Of a stretch of 14,418 nucleotides of DNA, positions 1 to 8,500 are shown one piece after another. A program made the translations under genes and the position numbers. Below the pieces are notes generated by a model that ran no database searches, was not told where the DNA came from, and worked only from the letters and a program-made list of their open reading frames with translations. Source of the stretch: Phoronis pallida (lineage: Eukaryota > Phoronida > Phoronidae); contig JAOXYC010072228.1 in NCBI GenBank assembly GCA_028565715.1, positions 1-14,418 on the forward strand, written 5' to 3'. Each line of letters starts with the position of its first letter. Position 1 is the stretch's first letter.

Positions 1-16
1 AGGGTTACAACATCTA

Positions 17-54
17 AAGCCGCAGCACCATGTCATTTTGTTAAACTGCGGCTA
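17..54. repeat. Small perfect inverted repeat
   Basis: AGCCGCAG at 17-24 and CTGCGGCT at 47-54 form an 8-bp stem around a 22-base loop. It could be the edge of a repeat cut by the window start. No further meaning can be assigned. Confidence 0.5.
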
Positions 55-280
55 CACATTCTCATTACTTGACTAGCTCTGATTGTTGTCTGCTCACTAT
101 ACCCAGGACGTCTGCTAGACCTGGACATGTTACAGAGCAAAACAAACTCAAATTTGGTTTTGAAACTGTCGGAAAAATTATGCACAAAACAAAATCCATT
201 GCTTATAAACAAGAGTTTGCAAAATTGTTTTCAAATTTAGGATTTCATTTTTTATTTGGTGTCCGAGAACATTGTGCTAG

Positions 281-775
281 TCAAGTGATGATTGTGTTAG
301 TGACCTCTCATTGTCGAGGCCCACCAGACATTGCATGGGGAGAAGCTTTCATGACAGGGGGATCACAGGCCGATTAACAGCAGTGCCACAGGGACCTATA
401 ATAAAACGTTTATCAAAATGGCAAAGTGCTGTGGCATTAAAATAAAAAAACATTCATAACGTAGCATCTCAACTGCCACCTTTACCTGATGAATTGACCC
501 CAATTATATACGGGTCACTGAGGGACATAGACCCCAAGAACTCATTGAATACGATGCAGTGATACCGTTCAAGCGCATCCGTAGGAAGGACGTTTGCAAA
601 ACGCAAATTACCTGAATGTCATTGAAGAGATTACGTTATACAGAGATATTTGTCATGTGGAAAATGAAAAGTGAGACTAATCTATATACCACTGCACAAG
701 AAGATGCATACAAGATTTTGATCATGTTTTGTTGCAGAGTGATGCAAAAGCCAGATTACAACACACTTTGCCAGG
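281..775 (+). pseudogene. Broken coding-like relic of unknown origin
   Basis: One frame is open from 281 to 562 apart from a single TAA at 443-445. It reads LTAVPQGPIIKRLSKWQ before the stop and SQLPPLPDELTPIIYGSLRD after it. Protein-like text then continues in other frames: PQELIEYDAVIPFKRIRRKD (about 533-592), NANYLNVIEEITLYRDICHV (about 597-660) and YTTAQEDAYKILIMFCCRVM (about 685-745). Such back-to-back segments with shifts suggest a decayed coding sequence, perhaps of a mobile element, on the strand opposite the adhesion gene. An overlapping open frame (about 69-377) may contain its earlier part. I do not recognise the family, and chance composition is not excluded. Confidence 0.3.
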
Positions 776-1362
776 TTTAACTGCTTTATTCAGTGGAAGA
801 ATGTGGCAAGGTGTCGTCATAATTGGCTTGTGCAGCATATTGCAAATGTATGCCACAGGTATCTTCGTGTGCAGTGGTCTTGAACCTCCACAGTGACAGA
901 TTGGAATTAAATCTATAACAAACGAACTGAGCACACGATCTAACAATTAATAATCAATTAAACATGCATGTCATGTCAGCAACTTGATGCTGTCACCGAT
1001 TCTTGAATTTAACGTAAAGGGTACATTTTGAGATATCAGGGCAAAATTTCGATGGCTGAGTAATAATTTATGATATGAAATCCTGAAATAGAAAATAAGA
1101 ATTATACAATACAAATCAATTTACCTCCTAGTTTTAAGTGTCATGAAAAATACCGGTAATAGATAAATATTATTTATAATTTTAAATAGACATCAACAAT
1201 ATAACTGCTATACAGCAAATTTGTTAATATTAAAACTTTCTCACATTACACTGCTAAAAGAAATTATTATGGACATACAAATATTATACGAATACATCTT
1301 GCGCTTGTTTGACCAATGATAAATAACTATGTCAAACATCAACAACCTTGGTCGGCCATCAT
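776..1362. other. Intronic DNA downstream of the Ig2 exon, no gene seen
   Basis: This AT-rich stretch follows the donor of the last visible exon. I looked on the minus strand for the expected GNLYFSNV-like start of the next Ig2 exon and did not find it. The minus-strand open frame at 722-946 shows no domain and is opposite the relic. Confidence 0.6.
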
Positions 1363-1364
1363 AC

Positions 1365-1547
1365 CTTTTTCATCGACAACGACCCTTGGTGAATTAGGAA
1401 CTGGAGTGTTTGCGCTGCCCTCTGTGCTGAACGACCAGTAGTAAGTGGCTTGAGGGAATGATGTGGGAGGTGTACACGCCAGGGTCAATGATTGACCTTC
1501 TGTCACTCTGTATTCTTGTGGCGGACTCTTGGGGAATACATTGAGAA
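1365..1547 (-). CDS. Exon encoding the first part of Ig domain 2
   Basis: The exon is 183 nt with acceptor TTCTTTTCCAG (AG at 1549-1548) and donor AAAAAG|GTATGA (GT at 1364-1363). Phase 1 in and phase 1 out. It encodes ILNVFPKSPPQEYRVTEG, then SLTLACTPP (first Ig2 cysteine, residue 147), SFPQATYYW (core Trp 160) and NSPRVVVDEK. In neuroglian and neurofascin the equivalent stretch is followed by G-N/D-L-Y/W-F-S-N-V. Here a donor falls exactly before that block, so a downstream exon should begin with it. No such exon is visible in 1-1364. Confidence 0.9.
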
Positions 1548-4500
1548 CTGGAAAAGAACAGTTCAATTAAGCTGCATGTTCAGAAAATCAGGAAGTAGAT
1601 TTGTGTTTTGTATTTCAAGCAACTGATGTGATCGTCCAATTACATTAACATAGCTGCTTTTTTATAATAAGCCCATAGACTAAGTCTTCAGTCACTCTCG
1701 ATCATTTATTATACAACTAAGTCAATATTAAGAAGAACCAATTGGGTGTTAAGAGTGAGAAATAAGCGTCCCTCTACGCCCCAATGGAAGTCTTAATGGG
1801 GAAAATCTACACACCACACCACTTGTTGTAACTTACTGGCTTTTCTTAAGAATACTTTCTCCGACACCGCACTGCCGAAGCCATTAGTAGCGGTACACTG
1901 ATAGTCCCCCTCATCTAAATCCCTGGTATTCAGGATATTCAGCGTACCAGAGTCTCGCTTGAGGAACGCACGGTTATCCAGCTCACCAGGATTATAGTCA
2001 ATTCTGTTCTTCTTCCACGAATATCTACAGAAAAAATATAATTTTTGAATTAATGGTAAATCATACAGCGCCAATTGTTTTTCTACTCACATATTTTGAA
2101 TTGTGAGTAGAGGAAATATCCAAGCCAAACTACTAAATTGTCTGAACTTAAAGAAAAAAACTTAACATAAGTATATTACTAAAATTATTGTGAATAATTT
2201 GAATAAGGGTTAAAGATACTGTCTCCTCGTTGGTGAGGATCTGGGGTCAAAATTCAAATCAATCAGAAATTTTGTGTACGAGTCCTTTGATGAATATAAC
2301 TAACCTGCATCATATACATAGTCAAAAAATTCAAAAAAATCGGTAAAAGAGTCAATTTGAGATCTTTGTATCCAAAAACCTTGTTGTCCGACAAGGTTTT
2401 CGAATTTTACACTTTTTTAGGATAAAAAGCTCAAATTTACCCCTTTACTGATTTTTTTGAATTTTTTTACTAAGATGCAGGTTAATTATATTCATCAAAG
2501 GACTCGTACACACAATTTCTAGTTGATTTGAATTTTGACCTCAGATCCTCACCAACGAGGAGACAGTATCTTTAAACTGAAATATTGTTTCGCTTGAGAT
2601 TAAAACATGAACAGCAATGAAGGACTTTTTTAAGTTATGTAACAAACATTGCCAACAACATAGCCTTTTAAGGCTACATTATTGTATAACCAATTTAATT
2701 CCAAAATGACATTTCAAATGTTCCACGAAACACTTTGAATATTTAACATATTTTTTAAAAAATAACACCATATCCTAGTGAACTAAACACTAGTGTATGA
2801 ATACTTACGTGGGTTGTGGTTCGCCCTCAGCGTGGCATTCTAGAACTACTTTTTCTCCGACACGATAAGGCAACAGTTGCGGAGGTTGAGATATAAAATG
2901 TGGAGGTGATGTGACTGAAAAACAAAGTTATTTATAGTTATTGGTGGAACTACTTGTTTTCATTGTGAACTATTCAAATTTATTTAACAATTATGCACAC
3001 TTTCAAATAGGGGTGGGCTACCCATCTTTTACTAACAGTTAGTTACTTACATAATGATAAAAGGATACTAAACATTAAAGGCAAACCAATATAAGGGTCA
3101 TATGTACACGCATTTATTAATGGACAGTTTTGTATGAATCAAGTCATGAATTATATACCCAAATTACAAATTTACTTTGTTTAATTCAGTGTTGCCACAA
3201 GTAGTGGGAACAAATGAAAAATAGCATTTGAAAACTGGGCTCTAAAATGACAGCCATAAACCACAAACGGGAAGCCTGAACCAAACAGTCATGTCTTGGC
3301 TGGATGCATTCATCTGAAGAATTCGGCTATAAATCAATTTCTTGAAGAACTATGATCAATGTTAAAACAAAGAAATGGTTTTAAGCATGCAAACTGTTAT
3401 AGAAACCAGGAATTTATAATCAAATCCTTTAGGACTTCTATTTTTACACCGAGAGATTCAAGTTAATTTTGTTCTTCAACCTTCCAGCAAAAAGTAACAT
3501 TTTTACACAACAACAATAAATTAACAGAAATATAATTGCCTGCTAATTTTTATAAAAAAGCGACAATTGACCTGAACACTTTGATTAAAGAAAGGTCACA
3601 TGGTCAGCACCCATTATAATCAAAAGATAGAAAATAGTACCACAGGCCTTGGTAACAACGAGGACACGGGCATCAACACAGGGCACATGGCCGACATGGG
3701 TCTCAAACTGGGCCAACAGACCTAAAAACCACGGACCCAAATACCAGGTACATGCATCCAAAATACGGGGTAAAGGGACACAGTACCAGACTGACGGACA
3801 ATCCGGTACTCTGTCTGTGTGCCCGATTTTGTGTACGTGTACCCCATATTTTGGATGTGTGTTCCCGGTATTTGTGTCCGTGTGCCTAGTTTTTAGGCCC
3901 ATTTGTCCCGTTTTGTGGCCTGTAAACCTTTTTGTTACCAAGTCTGGATCAGAAGAACTCAATTTGAGTCAGAACTGTCACCAGATAGGAAAAAAACAAA
4001 GCAAGAACTCAATTTGAGTCAGAACTGTCACCAGATAGAAAAAAAACAAAGCAAGACAATTTACGTCAATTGTTCATTTTTTTTACCGAGACTCATGTCA
4101 AAAATACATGTTCTAATATAAGATGAAGATCTTTCTTTGATTGTTTCAAAGAAGTGAGCAGTTTTTAAAATAAAGAAAGTGATAATCTTACTATGCAAAG
4201 TGAGGAAAGGCTAAGCACAATTAGAAGCATTGCTTTAAAACTTACCAATTAAATCTCCTTCTTCGGCTGTTAGAATTAAAAAAAAAAACATGCAGTTAGT
4301 TGTGAATCATGCTTAATGTTTAATTAAAATTAAAATTGATTATAAAAATAATAGGCCTACTTCTCAAGTCAAAAAAATAATGGATTTTCACCATTTGGTT
4401 TATTACTGTCGTCAAATTCAAGTAGATCATTTCCATTTCCAAGGTAAAAAGATCTCTAAAAACATTGACCTAATTTCCATGCAGAATTATTGTAGTTTTT

Positions 4501-5465
4501 GAGACATACTTCCATGCAGTAGCAAAGCAATGTAACATCTTACCATTCAAATACCGAATAGTTAATTTCTTGTACAAAGGTTTAATAAGGAGAACAGTTT
4601 AAATAATATTGGGGTGTTAACTATGATGCCGTTAAGTATATATTATAATAATACCTATCATCTACGTGAGTGAGTTTCTAATATTGATTGGAAATGTAGT
4701 TTAATTGAGAAACTCAATTTAAAATGATGTCTACTCAAAATGGTCAGGAATTTGCAAGCAATGGAGACAAGACGAGATTTGTCAAACTTTCGAATTTTCT
4801 TCGCAGGTACATGCTAAATGCAAGATAATGGCAACAATTTCCTTTTTGAAAGCGAGATAATTTGCATATTTTTTCCATGCAATTCATTACTAGATATTAC
4901 ATTAATGGGGTACATTTCAACATTCCAAATACTCACGATTCAAATTGGGGCTCCAGCCCATTACGTTAACGTCAACTAGGTGGCAAAGAATTTTTCTTAG
5001 ATTTTATCATTCTTTTAAAACTGGATTCTATCCAGGCAAGTCTGTGAATTTTTTCTCTTTTATTGCACGATTCCTCCATGAAAGTTTGTTGTGGCTATGT
5101 GCCAAAAATTGAGTTTTCGCTTCCTTAGTTGATGGAAAGGTGTCAAATGTTTTTCTTACTTAAATTTTGTTTTCCGATGACCAATGTTTTCTTGAACAGT
5201 AAATACTCAAAGTTTATTTTTACTGATTAAAAACCTTTTTTGTAAAATGACAATGACATTTTGAGATCCAATTTTAGTCTCAAAGATACCAAAAGACAAC
5301 TTTTCTAAATCATGTCTGGATTTCAAGATCTCTTTTTAAGCTATTGAATTGAAGTTAATGACTGAAATATTCTTTGTTCATGACAGTCACCGCGAACCAT
5401 TATGTGCCCTTACCTGCTAAGGCTGCAGCTATACTGCACGCCAATATACACAGACTGGCAATCAT
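1365..5465 (-). CDS. Nrg-like: Neuroglian / L1CAM-family adhesion molecule, N-terminal part (five coding exons, 3' incomplete)
   Basis: This is a spliced gene read on the minus strand: coding pieces 5465-5414, 4266-4246, 2914-2809, 2024-1837 and 1547-1365. All introns are GT-AG and the phases agree at every joint, giving 183 codons plus one base. Domains: signal peptide 1-17, a short N-terminal segment altered by the microexon (18-24), Ig1 about 25-122 (Cys51, Trp63, Cys103 in DEGDYQC) and the start of Ig2 from 123 (Cys147, Trp160). Family members are cell-surface neural adhesion proteins that bind homophilically and heterophilically through their Ig domains and anchor to spectrin through ankyrin. 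The family call rests on remembered neuroglian and neurofascin Ig1-Ig2 motifs: YSWxKN, DNR, GTLxI, YQC, N-x-FG-x-A-x-S, RKA-x-LN-x-F and AC/PC-x-PP in Ig2. Contactins are the main alternative but fit Ig1 less well. The second half of Ig2 was not found in 1-1364, so the gene runs off the left edge. Confidence 0.85.
1837..2024 (-). CDS. Exon encoding the second half of Ig domain 1
   Basis: The exon is 188 nt with acceptor TTTTTTCTGTAG (AG at 2026-2025) and donor CA|GTAAGT (GT at 1836-1835). It enters in phase 2 and leaves one base. It encodes YSWKKNRIDYNPGELDNR (the core Trp is residue 63), then SGTLNIL, then DLDEGDYQCTATN with the second Ig cysteine (103), and ends FGSAVSEKVFLRKA. These are the C-to-G strands of an I-set Ig. 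The D-x-G-x-Y-x-C pattern is hallmark Ig chemistry, and the FG-x-A-x-S ... RKA ending is strongly neuroglian-like. The open frame runs on past both borders to 2074 and 1793, but those extensions are intronic. Confidence 0.92.
2210..2575. mobile_element. Foldback (near-palindromic) MITE bounded by TTAA, 366 bp
   Basis: The left arm starting TTAAAGATACTGTCTCC is repeated in reverse complement at the right end (AGTATCTTTAA, 2565-2575). The match runs through TCCTCGTTGGTGAGG, GTCAAAATTCAAATCAA, ACGAGTCCTTTGATGAATAT and TTCAAAAAAATC with scattered mismatches. A small central stem is made by ACCTTGT (2378-2384) and ACAAGGT (2391-2397). It has no coding capacity, so it is a non-autonomous element. 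TTAA at both outer ends would fit a piggyBac-type TTAA target, but TTAA is also part of the palindrome, so the superfamily is open. It lies inside the intron between the two Ig1 exons and would be transcribed as a long hairpin. Confidence 0.8.
2809..2914 (-). CDS. Exon encoding the first half of Ig domain 1
   Basis: The exon is 106 nt. The acceptor is TTTCAG at 2916-2915 and the donor is CAC|GTAAGT at 2808-2807. It enters in phase 1 and leaves two bases. The residues begin V-TSPPHFISQPP, run through YRVGEKVVLEC (first Ig cysteine, residue 51) and end in AEGEPQP. This matches the A-to-C strands of an L1-family Ig1, including the proline-rich lead-in (compare PPVITEQ in human L1CAM and PPYITKQPP in neuroglian, from memory). 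The intron falls just before the conserved Trp, as I recall for vertebrate members. Splice sites are close to consensus and the reading is confident. Confidence 0.9.
2915..3647. other. Intron between microexon and Ig1, proximal part, no feature seen
   Basis: This is AT-rich intronic sequence upstream of the 106-nt exon. A donor-like CTTAC at 3046-3050 (minus GTAAG) has no plausible acceptor partner. I see no other structure. Confidence 0.55.
3648..3942. mobile_element. Diverged foldback element with internal short sub-repeats, about 295 bp
   Basis: The ends CTTGGTAACAA (3648-3658) and TTGTTACCAAG (3932-3942) are exact inverted repeats. The arms are locally complementary towards a centre near 3796: CCAAATACC with GGTATTTGTG, ATCCAAAATA with TATTTTGGAT, and AGTACC with GGTACT. 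Between them runs a degenerate short motif of the form ACACAAATACGGG, unlike the AT-rich surroundings. The open frames on both strands here (3585-3962 minus, 3649-4017 plus) are by-products of the palindrome and I do not call them genes. The layout resembles foldback elements with arms of short repeats, such as the sea urchin TU family (known class, not verified here). It is intronic to the adhesion gene. Confidence 0.65.
3953..4052. repeat. Two-copy 50-bp tandem repeat
   Basis: The unit 3953-4002 is repeated at 4003-4052 with a single substitution (AGATAGG versus AGATAGA). A few bases of a third copy (AAGA) follow. Each copy contains the near-palindrome ACTCAATTTGAGT and an A-run. The array begins 10 bp after the foldback element and lies in the same intron. 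Confidence 0.9.
4246..4266 (-). CDS. 21-nt microexon, candidate cassette exon at the mature N-terminus
   Basis: A 21-base segment is preceded by a run of T then TTCTAACAG (AG at 4268-4267) and followed by G|GTAAG (GT at 4245-4244). It enters and leaves in phase 1, so including or skipping it keeps frame. Inclusion adds AEEGDLI (residues 18-24) between the signal peptide and Ig1; skipping joins Ala17 directly to the Val that opens Ig1. As known of the family, vertebrate L1CAM has a mini-exon 2 at this place, just before the segment that starts Ig1, which is included in neurons and skipped in many other cells. No transcript is available, so the exon is predicted from splice signals, phase and position. 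A 21-nt match of this kind can occur by chance, but all conditions are met together. Confidence 0.72.
4267..5413. other. Intron between signal-peptide exon and microexon
   Basis: This 1,147-bp AT-rich intron has the long T-run and TTCTAACAG acceptor at its left end and GTAAGG at its right end. A minus-strand GTAAGATG at 4544-4537 could be a donor, but the best upstream acceptor gives a 25-nt piece that would break frame. Nothing else is recognisable. Confidence 0.6.
4289..4294 (-). promoter_or_regulatory. UGCAUG (RBFOX-type) motif upstream of the microexon
   Basis: Minus-strand TGCATG lies just 5' of the T-run that leads into the microexon acceptor, about 22 nt from the exon. RBFOX proteins bind UGCAUG, and the TGC also fits the UGC element that SRRM4-type factors use for neural microexons. 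Further TGC triplets (ATGCTT, GTGCTT, TTTGCAT) lie in the first 60 nt of the downstream intron. The sequence is plain; the function is inferred. Confidence 0.4.
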
Positions 5466-5513
5466 CTTCAGCACTTCACGAGAGAGACGTCTTTATTGGT
5501 TACTCATCAAGTC
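5414..5513 (-). CDS. Exon with 5' UTR end, start codon and signal peptide
   Basis: The ATG is at 5465-5463 and opens MIASLCILACSIAAALA, a short hydrophobic secretion signal with a small-residue A-L-A ending typical of signal peptidase sites. It lacks a Lys or Arg in the n-region, which is unusual but tolerated. An in-frame TAA lies 24 nt upstream of the ATG inside the exon, and no other ATG intervenes, which fixes the start. The donor is AG|GTAAGG at 5413-5412 and leaves one base (phase 1). The 5' border is inferred from a pyrimidine-rich stretch ending TTTCAG at 5515-5514, which makes 5513-5466 untranslated and requires a non-coding exon further upstream. The coding part is strong; the 5' border could instead be a transcription start within 5466-5550. 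Confidence 0.8.
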
Positions 5514-8500
5514 CTGAAATGAACAAATTCAAACCATGAGAATAGAGACAGAAAGTCATGTAAAATAAAAAGTTTTAAATTCCATACTTTGACTTCCCAT
5601 GAATAACATTTCATGAAATCAAATTAAGCATGTAATATTCTACTTAACGTCATAAAAAAATGTTTGACAAAAATACACCGGAAGTAATTGTTCTTCCAAT
5701 TCAACAAAGGGAAATTAAGTTTTTATGTCTGTTTATCTCACAGAAACAGATAACACAACAATTAAGAGTGTAATAATTTACGATGTGAGAACATATTTTG
5801 TTAATCTAAGGTGTGAATCTACACATTCACTGAGTGGGAACCATCATAGTTGATTCAGAGGGCTCAATATTTTCACCCCTCCACCAAAAACATCATTCTT
5901 GACAGAAATTGTTTGCACAATCTATTTTTGCTTGTAGCTCCCAAAGCTTCAAATGTGTGCTTGTGCACAACTCAGATATATCATGAATAAAACATTCAGA
6001 TTTCCTGAACAATAAACTCTAGTAGGTTTTGGTAGTAAATACAGTGGTTGCATACAATGCTTTGTGTACATTTCAATGGACTATTTGGTTTGTCGTTAAA
6101 CATTTCACAAAAATACACAGTTCCCTGAGGGCTTACATTATACTTGGGCAGTTTTAAAAAACATTGCAGTCTGCTGTCAATTGGACAATAGTCTGCATGT
6201 TGAACAGTTAGATGGGTCACAATTCATATCGGTTTATATCCCCTCACAAGTTTAAAATGCTGCGGTCACCCAGTGTTTTTTCAAGACCTCAGAATTGAGT
6301 GGAAACAATTGATATGCTTGTATCATGAGATGGTTTTGATTACAAATTTATCATAATTGGCGAAATGAAAACAATTGAGAGTGATGCTTTTATTGAAACA
6401 ATGCCAGGCTTCAAAATTACCAATGTCTCATTTGGAATGTCGGAAAGCTAATTAAACTGTCAGGCAAGGAGACAACATAATAAGCCCATGGCAAGTTAAT
6501 TCTAAATTAAATGTGAGTTTGTGGAATTGAATTTCAAGATAGAAAAATGCAAAATCAAGCAAGCATTAAGAAAATGGTGACCTTTACACAAAAAATGCAT
6601 TTTGGCATTATTTCTGAACTGTTGTACAAATCAATCTTAAAAAGATGAAGAAAAATAATTCCCTTTGTCTATGAGAACACCCAAACAAAGGAAATTTAAC
6701 TGTTCTGTTATGAAAGATGCCAATATGACACGGAATGGCTAAAAAATGAGTTTACATTACCACACAGTGAGATCTATTTTGAAATATCAAGCAAATTGAC
6801 ATTTCAGCAACCATACTTAAACTGATAACCATGGTTATGTAAACAAATATCCATTAAGTGCTGCTCTTAATTTTATTGTTAAAACATGTCATAATAGATT
6901 AACACATATTTTGTGTAAAGGCTTGGTTGCATGATACAGTTTAAAATTGGTTGTAGGCTACGCTAGCTACGATACGATAGGATGGATTATTTTTCAAAAG
7001 TTATCTTTCCAACAAGCCTAATATAGTAAGTTGTTTCCAGTTTTCAAGCATCATTTTGTGGGAGTTGATAGAAGGCCTTGAAGACTGTTTCACCATCATA
7101 CCACTTTTCACAAATTGATCAGAAAAGAGACAAATTTTATGCTACCTCTGAGTTTCAAGTTGAATTATAGGCCCAGTCAATAAAAAGAAAAAAATATTTT
7201 TATATTAATCAGACAACTCAATGGCAAACAAAATGCCTGTAAGTTATAGCGACTTTATGATACATTTTTGTTTTTTATGCACAGAGCAATTCACAATCTT
7301 ATGTTTACACAGTCAATTTTCTAATAACCGTCCATCTGCTAATATCATAAAACAGGGGAAATATTAATTAATCATGACTACAGCAAACACAATGTCTATA
7401 AATTATCAAAACAATACCAGACGAACAGCGAACAGCGGCTTTAAAAAACATTTTATCACTCTTGATTAGAGCAACCGCTACTCAAAGTGCTTATTAGCAT
7501 GATCATAAATCAACCGACTGATCGATCACGCTGACATTTTTTCATTGGCCTAAAAACAGTTTATGCACACAGCAATATCAAATTACTTGCTAAAATCGAA
7601 TTGGCTATTGTTAATAGCGACCTCCTAGTAGCAATTATAGGCCGTCTCGAACATCACATTGAAAAGCCAGGGTAGTCCCAGGCTGTAAAAAACACAATAT
7701 AGGTGTTAAGTGTCGACCCCGGGACAAGATATCCAATAATGCCCCTCTCTCATACTATCTATGACAACGGAACAATGCACAAGGGAAAAGCGGATTAAAA
7801 TCCCAAACACTTAAATTGTAGTTAAATACTGGGTTATTTTACAGCTTTTGAAACTCAATTGGCCGTGAAGTGTTAAGTAGGTTTCAGGTTTTTTATCCAT
7901 ACCTAAAAGACTATGTACAACCTTCATGGCTGGATAAAACATTGATGTTCAAACGAGTTCAAATATAATTGAACTGATGACCTGTTTTGGACATGTTTTG
8001 ACCCGAAAATATAATTGAACTGACGAACTGTTTTAACAAGGAATTTAAATTCATATTTCTTCCCTCATCAATGACTGTCAAAAAAAAAGCTGAGCTTTTT
8101 ATTGACTCTCACCATGCAGCACATCGTTATCTTGAACAGAATCTTTAAAAATAACAAGCGTTATTCAAACATATCTCTACACCGATACAATTGACTAACA
8201 ATAGATGATTGATTCCCGAGACAACATTGTCAACCCTTGACTGGCTTTAGTAGATGTAGGTTTAGATCCTTATTCACAGTGCAGTGTTAGTTTTATATGA
8301 ATCATAGGTTTGTCAATACAATATTCACATACAACTGAGAACTATAAGCACTGCAGCTTGTAGGTGTCGAGAAATGATTAGCCCATTTCTCCCATAATTC
8401 AATAGTGGGGGAACATAGGCAAAAATTAGGGATATCCATTTGTAAACATTGATCAGCGATAGAGTTGTGGAAGGTCGATAGACTCGGTAAATAAGAGAAA

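Noticed and set aside
3585-4017. Long open frames on both strands (125 and 122 codons)
   Set aside because: They are mirror images produced by the palindromic foldback element and the tandem repeat; no domain or splice model supports them.
4545-4569. Second possible microexon in the first coding intron (donor AATG|GTAAGATG)
   Set aside because: The best acceptor gives 25 nt, which would break the phase-1 joints, and the acceptor is weak.
5996-6220. 74-codon minus-strand frame upstream of the start exon
   Set aside because: No Ig or other domain, and no acceptor-donor pair fitting the adhesion gene.
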